A DNA stretch of 64,000 nucleotides from Klebsiella aerogenes KCTC 2190 (GCF_000215745.1 NC_015663.1:2108001-2172000), one strand, 5' to 3'; counted from the stretch's first letter, positions 25,414 through 34,991 are shown. Made by a program: numbers and translations. The notes: a model not told the origin generated them from the letters alone.

Positions 25414-25447
25414 AAAGGCTCAGTCGAAAGACTGGGCCTTTTGTTTT
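25414..25447 (+). terminator. rrn operon terminator (T1-like)
   Basis: A 12-base stem AAAGGCTCAGTC/GACTGGGCCTTT (one mismatch or G-T pair) with a GAAA loop is followed by TTGTTTTTG, as in the T1 terminator of E. coli rrnB. Confidence 0.92.
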
Positions 25448-25477
25448 TGTGTTTTGCGGCCAGACGCGCCGCCATCT

Positions 25478-25503
25478 CCCCGGTGGCGCTGCGCTTACCG
25501 GGG
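25478..25503. repeat. REP-like palindrome
   Basis: CCCCGGT...ACCGGGG with the inner GGCGCTGCGCTT, a repetitive extragenic palindrome common in Klebsiella. Related copies are in this window at 33396, 56104 and 60652. Confidence 0.75.
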
Positions 25504-25733
25504 CTACCGATCGTTCCCCGGCCTGCGCCGCCTCCGGGAAAACATCCGGCCCGGTCGCCTGGTTCGTTAACATCAGTAATACCTATCACACTAATAGCTC
25601 TCAGTATAATTGTCCTTATTAATTATATGGACTATCTTTCCTGCGTGATGACACCAACGCATCACTTCTCCTGAGGGAGAAAAATAGAAAGCAAATCGCT
25701 TATTTCTCATCCTGTTAACTGGTTATAAATTCA

Positions 25734-26009
25734 ATGAAAAAACCGCTAATTGGGATTCTGACATTAGCTTATGGATTGAGCTTGCCTGCATTCGCTGCTG
25801 ATACCGCTACATTAACCATCTCCGGGCGTGTGGCTACACCTACCTGCAGCACCAATATCATTAACGAAAAAGCTCAACAGCGTTGTGGGCAAAATACTTA
25901 CCTCATTAACACGCAAAATATGGCAGTCCCATCTCATGGGGTGATTACCCAAACGGTGAATTTACCGAATGATGCAAACAGGAAAATAATTATCAGCAGC
26001 TACGATTAA
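25734..26009 (+). CDS. DUF2574 (YehE-like) exported small protein
   Basis: This 91-residue protein resembles E. coli YehE: a signal peptide (cleaved after AFA, about residue 21), then ATLTISGRVATPTC and a second Cys in QRCGQ, probably forming a disulfide. The function of the family is unknown; the beta-rich segment looks a little like a fimbrial-subunit start, but there is no usher or chaperone gene nearby. The ribosome binding site is poor (TTATAAATTCA before the ATG), and the upstream DNA is A+T-rich, which is common for genes silenced by H-NS. Confidence 0.75.
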   Translation: MKKPLIGILTLAYGLSLPAFAADTATLTISGRVATPTCSTNIINEKAQQRCGQNTYLINTQNMAVPSHGVITQTVNLPNDANRKIIISSYD

Positions 26010-26333
26010 TCACCCACTTATATTTCCGCGCCATTATATTGCCCAGCGGCGAAATAATGGCGCGCTGCTATCAGCCATAAAAATCAGCTATTTGTTGGCT
26101 TGAAAATTTATTCCCGCCGTTGAATACTTCTCCCCCGCTTATTTCCACGATCGGCAGGCGTTATCCGCGCTTTTTGGTATTGATGCGATACATCATTAAC
26201 ACTTTGTTAACTTGATCTGGTTTAAGTGACGGTAAATTTGATATACAAATAGGGTAGATTGCCTGTATGGATGCTGCCCGGAATGCCTTGCGATGAATGT
26301 TGCAGGTCATCGGCTGGCAATATGAGAATATAA
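26010..26333. other. Intergenic region with an 11-bp hairpin
   Basis: An 11-bp perfect inverted repeat, CGCGCCATTAT at 26027-26037 and ATAATGGCGCG at 26054-26064, follows the DUF2574 stop and may end its transcript although no T run follows. The rest, up to 26333, is A+T-rich and should hold the promoter of the next gene. No other feature is supported. Confidence 0.5.
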
Positions 26334-26651
26334 ATGAAAATCCTGCTTAACTGGCCGCCGCTGCGCCAGATCGTTACTTACATTCAGGAGCGCTTTACCT
26401 TTCTGGTTCTGCTCTGCTGGCCGGCGATTATCTGGCTGTTCTGCCGGGTTGGCGTGTGGCTTACTGATAGCACCTATCAACTGCTGGGAAAATCGCCTGC
26501 CCACTCTTTCACCGTTTATCTTCAGCCGTTTATGACGCCCGGCACGTTGCTACGCATTTCTATCAGTTGGGTTGTGCTGTTATTCATCCTTTTCAGTATG
26601 GCGATGGCCTTCACCTGGGGTCTGCGCCGCTTTATGAATCGTCAAAAATAA
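26334..26651 (+). CDS. Uncharacterised small inner-membrane protein
   Basis: This 105-residue protein is not one I recognise. It has two clear hydrophobic segments, at about 22-43 and 75-96, joined by a loop with a SPAHSF sequence, and a basic C-terminus (RRFMNRQK), suggesting two membrane spans with both ends in the cytoplasm. Base composition resembles neighbouring core genes. The start at 26334 has only a weak purine stretch upstream. It converges on yhhJ with a 28-bp gap. Confidence 0.6.
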   Translation: MKILLNWPPLRQIVTYIQERFTFLVLLCWPAIIWLFCRVGVWLTDSTYQLLGKSPAHSFTVYLQPFMTPGTLLRISISWVVLLFILFSMAMAFTWGLRRFMNRQK

Positions 26652-26679
26652 GCCATCGGCGCAGCGCCTGCTCCAGGTT

Positions 26680-27804
26680 TTATGCCATCTCACCAATTGT
26701 CTTGCGAAAACGCAGCAGCGCAATGGTAAAGAAAGCGCCGCCGATAGCGAACAAAATTAAAAACTGCGGCCAGACGATGGTAAAGCTGGCGCCGCGGTAA
26801 AGTATCGCCTGCGCGAGGCTGACGAAATGGGTGGTCGGCATGGTCAACATAATGTCCTGAACCAGCTGCGGCATACTCTCCCGTGGCGTGGATCCGCCGG
26901 AGAGCATCTGCAGCGGCAGCAGCACCAGGATCATCAGTAGCCCCAGTTGCGGCATAGAACGGGCGAGCGTGCCCATAAAAATGCCAATGGAGGTGGTGGC
27001 GAACAGGCTGAGCGCAACCCCCAGCATAAACAGCGGAATCGACCCCTCAATCGGTACCTGCAAAACTCCCTGTACCATCAGCAGTAGCGACAGCCCGGAG
27101 ACAACCAGTACCACCAGACCCATCGACCAGATCTTGGCCATCATTATCTCAAACGGCGTTACCGGCATCACAAGCAGGTGCTCAATGGTGCCGTGCTCTC
27201 GCTCGCGGATAAGCGCCGAGCCGGTGAGGACAATTGCCAGCATGGTGATATTGTTAATAATCGCCATCACCGCGCCGAAGCGCTCTTGCTCAAGGTTAGG
27301 GTTAAAGCGCATCCTCACCGCCAGCTCTACCGGCAGCGCACTGTTGTCGCGATAGCGGGCGACAAAGCTGTTCACTTCACCGCTGATAATATTCTGGATA
27401 TAGCCGTTGCCGGTAAAGGCCTGGCTCATTCGCGTGGCGTCGACGTTGACCTGCACCTCCGGCTGACGACCGGCCAGCACATCGCGCTGGAAGTTTGGCG
27501 GAATATTGATGGCGAATGTGTATCGTCCCGCATCCAGCCCGGCATCCATTTCATCGGCGCTGATCAACTCCGGCGTTAAAAACCACGGCCGATAAAAGCC
27601 GTTAATGATCCGCGATGAGAGCTGTGATTTATCCATATCGGCAATGGCGATAGGCGCCAGGTGCAGAGAGCCGGGCATTACCGTGGCCGAGGAGTAAACC
27701 GACACGGTAAAAGCAAATACAATCAGCGCCAGCATCGCTTTATCGCCGAGGAGGCTGCGCAGCTCTTTGATACCGAGGTTATAAATATTGCGTAATCCGC
27801 GCAT
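26680..27804 (-). CDS. yhhJ: ABC-2 type exporter permease YhhJ
   Basis: With the ATG at 27804 the protein has 374 residues and begins [20 protein letters not shown], like E. coli YhhJ. It has an N-terminal membrane span, a large periplasmic domain (about 45-170) and five further spans in the C-terminal half, the ABC-2 permease layout. It follows rbbA with the stop and start sharing a base. The frame extends 28 codons upstream but that stretch overlaps rbbA and is not conserved. The exported substrate is unknown. Confidence 0.9.
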   Translation of the reverse strand: MRGLRNIYNLGIKELRSLLGDKAMLALIVFAFTVSVYSSATVMPGSLHLAPIAIADMDKSQLSSRIINGFYRPWFLTPELISADEMDAGLDAGRYTFAINIPPNFQRDVLAGRQPEVQVNVDATRMSQAFTGNGYIQNIISGEVNSFVARYRDNSALPVELAVRMRFNPNLEQERFGAVMAIINNITMLAIVLTGSALIREREHGTIEHLLVMPVTPFEIMMAKIWSMGLVVLVVSGLSLLLMVQGVLQVPIEGSIPLFMLGVALSLFATTSIGIFMGTLARSMPQLGLLMILVLLPLQMLSGGSTPRESMPQLVQDIMLTMPTTHFVSLAQAILYRGASFTIVWPQFLILFAIGGAFFTIALLRFRKTIGEMA

Positions 27805-30563
27805 CACCCCTCCTGTTTTTTCAGCAGCCACACGCTCAGCCCGAGCACCAGCGGCACCGCAATCAATAGTGGAATGAACGAAACCCACAAATCGCTAATA
27901 TTCAGCGCCTTGGAGAAGGTGCCACGGGCGATGGTCAGGAAATGGCTGGTCGGGTAGATTTGTCCGATCCAGCGACCTGGCCCCTCCAGCGATGCCACCG
28001 GGTCAATCATCCCGGAGAACTGGGTGGCCGGAATCAGCGTAATAATCGCGGTACCGAAAATAGCGGCGATTTGGCTCTTCATAAATGTTGAGATCAGCAA
28101 TCCCAGCCCGGTAGCGATGGTGACATACAGCAGAGCCGCCAGGGTGAGGGTCAGGAAACTGCCCTTATGCGCGACGCCAAATACGAAGACCGACAACGCG
28201 CATAGTAGAAAGAAGTTAAACATCCCCAACACGATGTAAGGCAGCTGTTTGCCGAGCAGGAACTCGCTGCGGGTGGTCGGCGTCACGTACAGGTTGATGA
28301 TCGAACCGAGCTCTTTTTCACGCACTACGCTCAGAGCGCTGAGCATCGCCGGGATCATCATCAGCAGCAGCGGGATCACCGCCGGGACGATGGCCGGCAG
28401 GCTCTTTACGTCCGGGTTATAGCGATAGCGGGTCTCGATGGAAATAAGCGAGGTATCACGATTCGGGCTACTTTGCTGCCCGGCCATCTCCTGCAGCCAG
28501 GCCAGATGCATCGCCTGTACGTATCCGCGCACCGTTTCCGCGCGATTTGGCATTGCGCCGTCCACCCAAACACCTATTTGCACCGGCGTACCGCGAGCGA
28601 TATCGCGGCCAAAGTTCGGCGGGATTTCTATCGCTACCGCCAGCTCGCCGTTACGCATTCGACGATCCAATTCGTCATAACTCCGCAGTGGCGCCTGCTC
28701 GATAAAGTAGCGTGAGCCCGCGATATTCTGCGACCAGTTCTGGCTGCTGATCGTTTGATCGCGGTCGAGGACGGCAAAGCGCAGATCCTCGACGTCCATG
28801 CTAATCCCATAGCCCATGATAAACATCAGGATCACCGTCCCCAGCAGCGCCAGCGTCGATCGTACCGGATCGCGGCGTAGTTCCAGCGCTTCGCGGCGGC
28901 TATAGCTAAACAGGCGGCGCAGGCTGAATGACTGGCGTGGGGACGCGTTCTGCTGGTGTGATACGACAGCAGACGGCGCGGGCGTGGTAGAGACAGAAAC
29001 GGTCGGTTGCGCGGCATCCGCCGCTTCCTGCAGCCAGGCGATAAACGCCTCTTCGAGGCTGGCGGAGCCACGTTGCTCAACCAGCGCCTGCGGCGTATCG
29101 CTGGCCAGCACCTTGCCGGCGTGCATCAGCGAGATGCGATCGCAGCGTTCGGCCTCATTCATAAAGTGGGTAGAGATGAAGATGGTGACACGATCCTGCC
29201 GCGCCAGGTCAACCATCAGCTGCCAGAACATATCGCGCGCCACCGGGTCAACGCCGGAGGTGGGTTCATCGAGGATCAGCATCTCCGGGCGATGGATTAC
29301 CGCGACCGCTAATGACAGGCGCTGGCGGATCCCCAGCGGCAAGTCAGCGGGAAGCGCGTCTTCAACCTCGGTCAGCATAAAGCGCTTGCTCATTTCTGCG
29401 ACCCGGCCAGCTATTTCATGGTCCGGAATGTGAAACAAGCGGGCGTGCAGCTCCAGGTTTTGCCGTACGCTCAGTTCGCTATAGAGCGAGAAAGCCTGCG
29501 ACATATAACCCACTCGTTGGCGGGTGGCGATATCTTTCGGGTCGACCGGCTGGCCGAACAGCCAGGCCTCGCCTTCGCTGGCGGGCAACAGGCCGGTGAG
29601 CATCTTCATGGTGGTGGATTTGCCGCAGCCGTTAGAGCCGAGGAAGCCAAAAATTTCGCCACGGGCGATACGAAAGTTAACGTGGTCGACGGCGACAAAG
29701 TTGCCGAAGCGCATGGTCAGGCCGCGCGCTTCAATAGCGATCTCTTCCTCACTGCTGTCGCGCGGCGGGATGACCACGTCTTTATGCGCCAGGCGCTGCG
29801 CTTCCGGCAGAAGCGCGATAAACGCCTGTTCCAGGGTCTGGCTGCCGGTCTGTTTTTTGAGCGCCGCCGCGCTACCGGTCGCCAGAATCTCACCGGCGTT
29901 CATCGCCACCAGCCAGTCGAAGCGCTCGGCCTCTTCCATGTAGGCGGTGGCGACCAGCACGCTCATTTCCGGCTGACGCTGGCGAATGCTGTCTATCAGA
30001 TCCCAGAACTGCGCGCGGGAGAGCGGGTCGACGCCGGTTGTCGGTTCATCAAGGATGAGTAGCTGCGGGTCGTGGATCAGTGCACAGCACAGGCCGAGCT
30101 TTTGTTTCATTCCACCGGAGAGTTTACCGGCAGGGCGATCGCGAAACGGCGCCAGCCCGGTGCTCTGCAGCAGTTCGTTGATACGAAGTTCACGCTCGGC
30201 TTTATCGTGACCAAACAGGCGGGCGAAGAAGTCGACGTTTTCATAGACCGATAGTGTATGGTAGAGGTTTTTCCCCAGGCCCTGCGGCATCCAGGCGATT
30301 TTCGGGCATACCTGTTGGCGGTGACGAACGTCGCGCATATCGCCGCCGAGCACCATCACGTTACCCTGCTCGATGGCCCGCGCCCCGGCGATAAGCGAGA
30401 GCAGGCTTGATTTGCCGACCCCATCCGGGCCAATCAGGCCAACCATACGCCGCGCCGGGATCGCCAGGTTGATATCGCGCAACGCGATGGTGGCGCCAAA
30501 CTGCTGGCCAACGTTTTCCAGCAGGGCGACGGGGGGCGAAGTATCCTGCGGCGTCAGTTTCAT
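27804..30563 (-). CDS. rbbA: Ribosome-associated ATPase/ABC exporter fusion RbbA
   Basis: A 919-residue protein joining two ABC ATPase domains to an ABC-2 permease. The first has Walker [10 protein letters not shown] and signature LSGGMKQ; the second has GSNGCGKST at about residue 310 and a degenerate signature LPLGIRQ. Membrane spans fill the region from about 565 to the end. E. coli RbbA is reported to bind ribosomes and stimulate ATP hydrolysis during translation, while its architecture is that of a transporter. The gene overlaps yhiI by 4 bp and yhhJ by 1 bp, so the three form one operon. Confidence 0.93.
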   Translation of the reverse strand: MKLTPQDTSPPVALLENVGQQFGATIALRDINLAIPARRMVGLIGPDGVGKSSLLSLIAGARAIEQGNVMVLGGDMRDVRHRQQVCPKIAWMPQGLGKNLYHTLSVYENVDFFARLFGHDKAERELRINELLQSTGLAPFRDRPAGKLSGGMKQKLGLCCALIHDPQLLILDEPTTGVDPLSRAQFWDLIDSIRQRQPEMSVLVATAYMEEAERFDWLVAMNAGEILATGSAAALKKQTGSQTLEQAFIALLPEAQRLAHKDVVIPPRDSSEEEIAIEARGLTMRFGNFVAVDHVNFRIARGEIFGFLGSNGCGKSTTMKMLTGLLPASEGEAWLFGQPVDPKDIATRQRVGYMSQAFSLYSELSVRQNLELHARLFHIPDHEIAGRVAEMSKRFMLTEVEDALPADLPLGIRQRLSLAVAVIHRPEMLILDEPTSGVDPVARDMFWQLMVDLARQDRVTIFISTHFMNEAERCDRISLMHAGKVLASDTPQALVEQRGSASLEEAFIAWLQEAADAAQPTVSVSTTPAPSAVVSHQQNASPRQSFSLRRLFSYSRREALELRRDPVRSTLALLGTVILMFIMGYGISMDVEDLRFAVLDRDQTISSQNWSQNIAGSRYFIEQAPLRSYDELDRRMRNGELAVAIEIPPNFGRDIARGTPVQIGVWVDGAMPNRAETVRGYVQAMHLAWLQEMAGQQSSPNRDTSLISIETRYRYNPDVKSLPAIVPAVIPLLLMMIPAMLSALSVVREKELGSIINLYVTPTTRSEFLLGKQLPYIVLGMFNFFLLCALSVFVFGVAHKGSFLTLTLAALLYVTIATGLGLLISTFMKSQIAAIFGTAIITLIPATQFSGMIDPVASLEGPGRWIGQIYPTSHFLTIARGTFSKALNISDLWVSFIPLLIAVPLVLGLSVWLLKKQEG

Positions 30564-31624
30564 TGCGGCAACCTCACCGTCAGCGCTTCAGGCCAGCTTT
30601 TCTGCTTATCCAGTCGTACCCAGGCCATCCCAGGCAGGCCGGTTTTGACATATTCCAGATGCTGCTCCAGTAGCTCTGGCGGAATGCGCGCCTTGACGCG
30701 GAACATCAGCTTGAGCCGCTCGTCGCTGGTTTCTACCGTTTTTGGCGTGAATTGTGCGACGCTGGCGACAAAGCTGATATTTGCCGGGATCACCAGCTCT
30801 GGCGCGGCATCCAGGATCAAGCGCGCTTCACTGCCGAGCGCCAACAGGCCCGCCTGCTCCGTTGGCAGGAAGAAGGTCATATAGACGTCAGCCAGGTCGA
30901 CCATGTTCAATACCCGCCCTCCGGCGGCCAGCACTTCGCCTGGCTCAGCAACGCGATACTGGATGCGGCCGTCGCGCGGCGCTTTCAGTTGGCTATCGTC
31001 AATATCGGCGAGGATCCGCCGATGGGTCGCTTCGGCGGCTTCAACGCGGGTTTTAGCCTGAATAATGCTGGTACGAGCGGCTTCAATGGCGGCGCGGGCG
31101 GCAGAGACCTGCGCTTTCGCCGATTCCAGCGCCGCGCGGGCGCTTTCAGCGGCCGCGCGATCGTCATCCAGCTGCTGAGCGGAGACGGCGCCACGTTGCG
31201 AAAGGGTGCTGGAACGGACGTGGCGTTTGGCGGTGGAATCGAGCTCCGCCTGGCGCTGCTTCACCACCGCTTCGGTGGCGCGCATTTCGCTCTGCCGCTG
31301 GTCGAGTAAAGCATTGGCGGCGGCAACCGCGCTTTGCGCTTCTTTGATTTGCGCGGCGGCTTCCAGGCGCTGCTCATTGAGTACCCGCGTATCCATCCGC
31401 GCCAGCACATCGCCTTTATGGACGAACTGCCCCTCTTTGACCAGAATCGTCTCGATACGCCCGGCAATTTTGGTGGCGATATCGACTTCCGTCGCCTCGA
31501 TGCGGCCATTACTGGCGGCGAAGCCCGGCGGTAGCCCGGCCGGGCGCAACATCCACCATGCTGCGGCGATAACCACCGCTGCAACTACGATATACCCGGC
31601 CCAACGTCGTTTGTTCTTATCCAT
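30560..31624 (-). CDS. yhiI: HlyD-family periplasmic adaptor YhiI
   Basis: The membrane fusion protein of the RbbA/YhhJ exporter. From the ATG at 31624 it has 354 residues (E. coli 355), with an N-terminal membrane anchor (about 8-26), a lipoyl half-motif around [18 protein letters not shown], a long coiled-coil hairpin rich in Ala, Gln and Glu (about 75-190) and a beta-barrel domain. The open frame continues 85 codons further upstream without family similarity; I therefore prefer this start. First gene of yhiI-rbbA-yhhJ. Confidence 0.9.
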   Translation of the reverse strand: MDKNKRRWAGYIVVAAVVIAAAWWMLRPAGLPPGFAASNGRIEATEVDIATKIAGRIETILVKEGQFVHKGDVLARMDTRVLNEQRLEAAAQIKEAQSAVAAANALLDQRQSEMRATEAVVKQRQAELDSTAKRHVRSSTLSQRGAVSAQQLDDDRAAAESARAALESAKAQVSAARAAIEAARTSIIQAKTRVEAAEATHRRILADIDDSQLKAPRDGRIQYRVAEPGEVLAAGGRVLNMVDLADVYMTFFLPTEQAGLLALGSEARLILDAAPELVIPANISFVASVAQFTPKTVETSDERLKLMFRVKARIPPELLEQHLEYVKTGLPGMAWVRLDKQKSWPEALTVRLPQ

Positions 31625-31994
31625 ACGCGACTCGCTCTGTTCCATATTGCTGAGTGGTGCGCGTTTCGCTATTTCGCCCGGCGGGACGATAAAAAAGGGG
31701 AGATAAGGCCGTCCGGCGCAAAATCCTGTTACGTTGCCAACCGGTGGGGAAGATGTGCTTTTAGAGTGGTCATCATCAGCAATCCTGGCCTTAAATGAAA
31801 CACGCATATTTATAATCTGGATACTAACATTGGTAGCGGCAAAGTCCATATATAAACTATGGAATTGCGAACCCCTCATTGTAATGGCTGAGAACTACGC
31901 TATCCCTATGATTTTCTTCGTCTGGTTGACCTGCGGTAACTCATGTATGATCGGCAACCCCGAAATAGACTAACGCCCGGCGAGCGCTTTATTC
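31625..31994. other. Divergent promoter region of yhiI and the dosC-like gene
   Basis: About 370 bp with an A+T-rich centre at 31790-31920. It must carry promoters in both directions, but no pair of boxes with good spacing stood out. Two open frames across it, on opposite strands, look non-coding. Confidence 0.45.
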
Positions 31995-33389
31995 ATGAAC
32001 GATGAAAGCAAAAAATATATCTCTGTTATTTTTAAGGAGTGGCTACCGCTGTATGACAGCCTGACGCCAGCCGTTAAGGAGGTACTTAAAAATATCGCAG
32101 AGGAGCAATCGGAAGCGTTAGCGGCCCGGTTTTATGATTTTATTTTTCAGGATCCGGATATTGCCCGCCACCTGACTTATGATTTAGTTCAGGAGCGTCT
32201 GAGCCGCTCGCTGGCGCTATGGGTGAAGGAGATCCTGACCAGCGACAAAGCGCAGTTGCCGGCGTTGGCGGAACGGCAATATCAGATTGGCAGCATCCAC
32301 GCGCGGATCGGCATCCCGGCGGAGGCGGTGCTGCGCGGCGCCCGGCAGATTAAGGCCGGGCTTATCGAGTATATCCGCAGCCACGTAAACGACCGCCGGA
32401 TTGCCGTCGATGCCATTTATTACGCTATTATGGCGATTAATATGGCCGTTGAGATGATGTGCCATGCCTATACCTTATCGCACTATCGGGCGACCAAAAA
32501 CGAAGAGGCGTATCGCCTGTATAGTTTGATGGACAATGTTCCGATGGAATATGGCAAACAGCAGGCGGCGCTTTCCGGTTGGGAAAATACGGCGATTTTT
32601 AATATTGTTAGCGAAAATAAAGCAAATACTAACGCTACGTTATTATCTGAATCGGAATTTGGTCTATGGTTCCGCCATAAATGCGTACGCTATTTTAACA
32701 AAAATAGCCAGATGGACGAAATCGCCGCATTAATTTCGCAGGTCGACGACTTATTAATAGGTTGGCGAGCATCCGCCTCTGTCATGGATTATAAAAATAC
32801 ACAAAACCTGATTCAGGGGATCCATATTCATTGCCAGCAAATAGGCAGCCAACTGGGGGTGATTTTTAGCAGCTTGTCGCAGATGCAAAATGGCAAAGAT
32901 GCGTTAACCAGCCTACTTAACCGCCGCTATTTGCCGGTAGTGCTGAAGCATGAAGTGACGCTGGCAATGGAGCATGAGCTGCCAATGACGGTAGCGATCG
33001 TAGATATCGATCATTTCAAAGGCATTAACGATAACTGGGGCCATATGGTCGGCGACCGGGCGATTAAACATGTCGCGGAACTGCTCAGCGATAATATCCG
33101 TTCCAGCGACTATATCTTCCGCTACGGCGGGGAAGAGTTTCTGCTGGTGCTGGTGGAGACCGGCGTGTCAGAGGCGTTTACCATCCTCGACCGCCTGCGC
33201 AAGAAAATTAGCCAACTGGCGTTTAACGTTGGCGGCGACACGCAGATCCCGATCACCGCCAGCATTGGCTATGCCGTGCACTCCGGCCATCCTGATTACA
33301 ACCTGCTGTTGCGCGATGCCGATAATGCGCTGTACGCCGCCAAACGCGAGGGGCGCAACTGCGTGAAAATGCACAAAGGCAGGGTATAA
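31995..33389 (+). CDS. Globin-coupled heme sensor diguanylate cyclase, DosC-like
   Basis: A 464-residue protein with the layout of E. coli DosC (460). Residues 1-160 form a sensor globin with the proximal heme ligand His102 in SIHARIGIP and Tyr47 at the distal position. A helical middle domain follows. The C-terminal GGDEF domain has the catalytic GGEEF at about 378-382 and, exactly five residues upstream, RSSD, the inhibitory I-site that binds product. It should make cyclic di-GMP in response to oxygen. Unlike in E. coli, no dosP phosphodiesterase follows: the next gene is convergent. Confidence 0.9.
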   Translation: MNDESKKYISVIFKEWLPLYDSLTPAVKEVLKNIAEEQSEALAARFYDFIFQDPDIARHLTYDLVQERLSRSLALWVKEILTSDKAQLPALAERQYQIGSIHARIGIPAEAVLRGARQIKAGLIEYIRSHVNDRRIAVDAIYYAIMAINMAVEMMCHAYTLSHYRATKNEEAYRLYSLMDNVPMEYGKQQAALSGWENTAIFNIVSENKANTNATLLSESEFGLWFRHKCVRYFNKNSQMDEIAALISQVDDLLIGWRASASVMDYKNTQNLIQGIHIHCQQIGSQLGVIFSSLSQMQNGKDALTSLLNRRYLPVVLKHEVTLAMEHELPMTVAIVDIDHFKGINDNWGHMVGDRAIKHVAELLSDNIRSSDYIFRYGGEEFLLVLVETGVSEAFTILDRLRKKISQLAFNVGGDTQIPITASIGYAVHSGHPDYNLLLRDADNALYAAKREGRNCVKMHKGRV

Positions 33390-33395
33390 AACCGA

Positions 33396-33423
33396 GCCCC
33401 GGTAAACGTAGCGCGACCGGGGC
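33396..33423. repeat. REP palindrome between convergent genes
   Basis: GCCCCGGT (33396-33403) and ACCGGGGC (33416-33423) form an eight-base stem between the dosC-like gene and trpS2, which converge here; it can act as a bidirectional transcription end. Confidence 0.7.
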
Positions 33424-33436
33424 AGGGCTCTGAAGC

Positions 33437-34444
33437 TCAGAACAGTATCGGCAGCCCCAGCCCGCGCTTCACTTCATGCAGCGTCTGCTGCGTGAGCTGG
33501 TGGGCGCGTTCGCTACCCTGGCGCAACAATTCCAGCAGCATTCCTTTATCCTGACTGTAGGTAGCCCGGCGTTCGCGGATCGGCGCCAGTAGCTCCTGCA
33601 AGCAGGTTTCCAGTTCATTCTTACACTGGCGATCGCCCAGCCCGCCGCGCTGATAGTGGGCTTTCATCTCGGCAACCCGCGCCTTATTGCTATGGAAAGC
33701 GTCGAGATAGGTGAATACCACGTTGCCGTCGACATTCCCCGGATCGCTGACTCTCAGGTGTGTCGGGTCGGTATACATCGCGCTGACCGCGCGGTAAATC
33801 TCCTCTTCACTGGCCGATAACGTCAGCGTATTGCCCAGCGATTTCGACATTTTGGCATTACCGTCGACGCCCGGCAGGCGGCTCACTTCGCTGAGTAGCG
33901 CTTTGCAGTGGCGCAGTACCGGTTCGCCGGTGAGGCTATTCATTTTGTGGACGATTTCATTGGTCTGCTCAATCATCGGTAGCTGATCGTCGCCCACCGG
34001 CACCAGCTCGGCTTTGAAGGCGGTGATATCGGCGGCCTGGCTAATCGGATAGGCGAGGAAGCCAACCGGCAGCGAGCGGGCGAATCCCTTCTGGGCAATC
34101 TCATTTTTTACCGTCGGATTACGTTCCACGCGAGCGACGGTGACGATATTCATATACAGCGCGCTGAGCTCAGCCAGCGCGGGCAGAGCGGACTGCAGGC
34201 AAATAGTGGTGAGCCTGGGGTCGATGCCGACGGCCAGATAATCGGCCATGACTTCGAGGATATGGTGGCTGATTTTTTGCGGGTTGCTGCCGTTATCGGT
34301 GAGCCCTTGCAGGTCGGCGATCAGGATAAACTGCTGGTGGTCGTGCTGCAGCGCGACGCGCTGGCGCAGCGAACCGACGTAGTGGCCAAGATGTAGTTGG
34401 CCGGTCGGGCGGTCGCCGGTGAGGATGGTTTGTGGATGGTTCAT
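33437..34444 (-). CDS. trpS: Second tryptophanyl-tRNA synthetase, under an attenuator
   Basis: This class I synthetase of 335 residues charges tRNA-Trp. The ATP-binding signature is HLGH (in TGDRPTGQLHLGHYVG) and the second signature is KMSKS. The sequence is clearly distant from the E. coli housekeeping TrpRS, which has SGAQPSGELTIGNY, so this is probably an auxiliary enzyme; that the chromosome also carries the usual copy in the dam region is my expectation, not seen. I start it at 34444, where AAGGAG precedes MNHPQ; the frame upstream overlaps the attenuator. Auxiliary TrpRS enzymes elsewhere give resistance to indolmycin-like inhibitors. It follows the cut operon by only about 200 bp, including a Trp-rich leader peptide. 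Confidence 0.9.
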   Translation of the reverse strand: MNHPQTILTGDRPTGQLHLGHYVGSLRQRVALQHDHQQFILIADLQGLTDNGSNPQKISHHILEVMADYLAVGIDPRLTTICLQSALPALAELSALYMNIVTVARVERNPTVKNEIAQKGFARSLPVGFLAYPISQAADITAFKAELVPVGDDQLPMIEQTNEIVHKMNSLTGEPVLRHCKALLSEVSRLPGVDGNAKMSKSLGNTLTLSASEEEIYRAVSAMYTDPTHLRVSDPGNVDGNVVFTYLDAFHSNKARVAEMKAHYQRGGLGDRQCKNELETCLQELLAPIRERRATYSQDKGMLLELLRQGSERAHQLTQQTLHEVKRGLGLPILF

Positions 34445-34492
34445 CAGGGACTCCTTATCAGACTGTTCAGCCGAAAGACGTCCTGGAAATAA

Positions 34493-34516
34493 CAAAGCCG
34501 CCTTCCGGCGGCTTTG
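34493..34516 (-). terminator. Attenuator terminator upstream of trpS2
   Basis: A ten-base perfect stem CAAAGCCGCC/GGCGGCTTTG with a four-base loop is followed on the minus strand by TTATTTCC. It lies between the leader peptide and trpS2. Its first arm (GCCGCC) can alternatively pair with GGCGGC at 34537-34542, which would prevent the terminator from forming. Confidence 0.85.
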
Positions 34517-34544
34517 AAAATGGAAACGTGTATCGTGCCGCCTG

Positions 34545-34598
34545 TTATGCAGGCAGCCACCAACGACGGGGGTAGGTAACGATAACGTTTCTGTTCAT
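34545..34598 (-). CDS. Tryptophan-rich leader peptide of trpS2
   Basis: A 17-residue open frame, MNRNVIVTYPRRWWLPA, begins with ATG at 34598, seven bases after AGGA, and ends with TAA at 34545. Two consecutive Trp codons lie at 34557-34562. The second Trp codon touches the first arm of a stem (34550-34557 with 34537-34544), whose second arm can also pair with the terminator's first arm (34507-34512). This is the standard 1:2, 2:3, 3:4 attenuation design. Scarce Trp-tRNA should stall the ribosome on the Trp codons, free arm 2 to pair with arm 3 and allow trpS2 transcription. Confidence 0.88.
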   Translation of the reverse strand: MNRNVIVTYPRRWWLPA

Positions 34599-34644
34599 CT
34601 TTTTATCCTGCCACGAAATCACGGCGGGGTAAACCCGCCTTGTA

Positions 34645-34974
34645 TTACATAGTCGAGAAGACGTTCATGATCACGCCGCCGGAGATAATCAGCGCCATGG
34701 CGATAATGGCCGCCAGGTCCGGTTTCTGCTTATAGAGGATCATGGAGCAGATCGTCACGCCGACGATACCGAAGCCGCACCACAGCGAGTAGGCTACGCC
34801 CACCGGAATGGTGCTCATCGCGCGGGTGAGGGCGAAGTAGCACAGGCCATAGGCGCAGACCACCAGCACCGAAGGCGCCAGTTTGCTGAAACCGTTGGTT
34901 TTTTTGATCATCGAGGTGCCGGTGATTTCGGAGCCGATAGACAGCGCCAGCCATAAAAATCCGAGATTAAACAT
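34645..34974 (-). CDS. Small multidrug resistance (SMR) family transporter, second of a pair
   Basis: This 109-residue protein has four membrane spans and the essential membrane-embedded Glu of SMR proteins in GSEITGTSMIKK (near residue 16). The other family motifs, IPVGVAYSLWCGFG and a final span with SGGVIMNVF, are present. It lies 17 bp after a related gene, so the two probably form an asymmetric heterodimer as in EbrAB or YkkCD. SMR pairs are typical at the end of GRM2 choline operons. A role in moving choline, trimethylamine or another quaternary amine is inference. Confidence 0.85.
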   Translation of the reverse strand: MFNLGFLWLALSIGSEITGTSMIKKTNGFSKLAPSVLVVCAYGLCYFALTRAMSTIPVGVAYSLWCGFGIVGVTICSMILYKQKPDLAAIIAMALIISGGVIMNVFSTM

Positions 34975-34991
34975 AGGGTGTTCCTTTCCTG

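Noticed and set aside
26218..26240. PhoP-box-like pair GGTTTA...GGTAAA upstream of the small membrane protein gene
   Set aside because: The spacing is one base too long and the second half site is poor, so I cannot support a PhoP operator.
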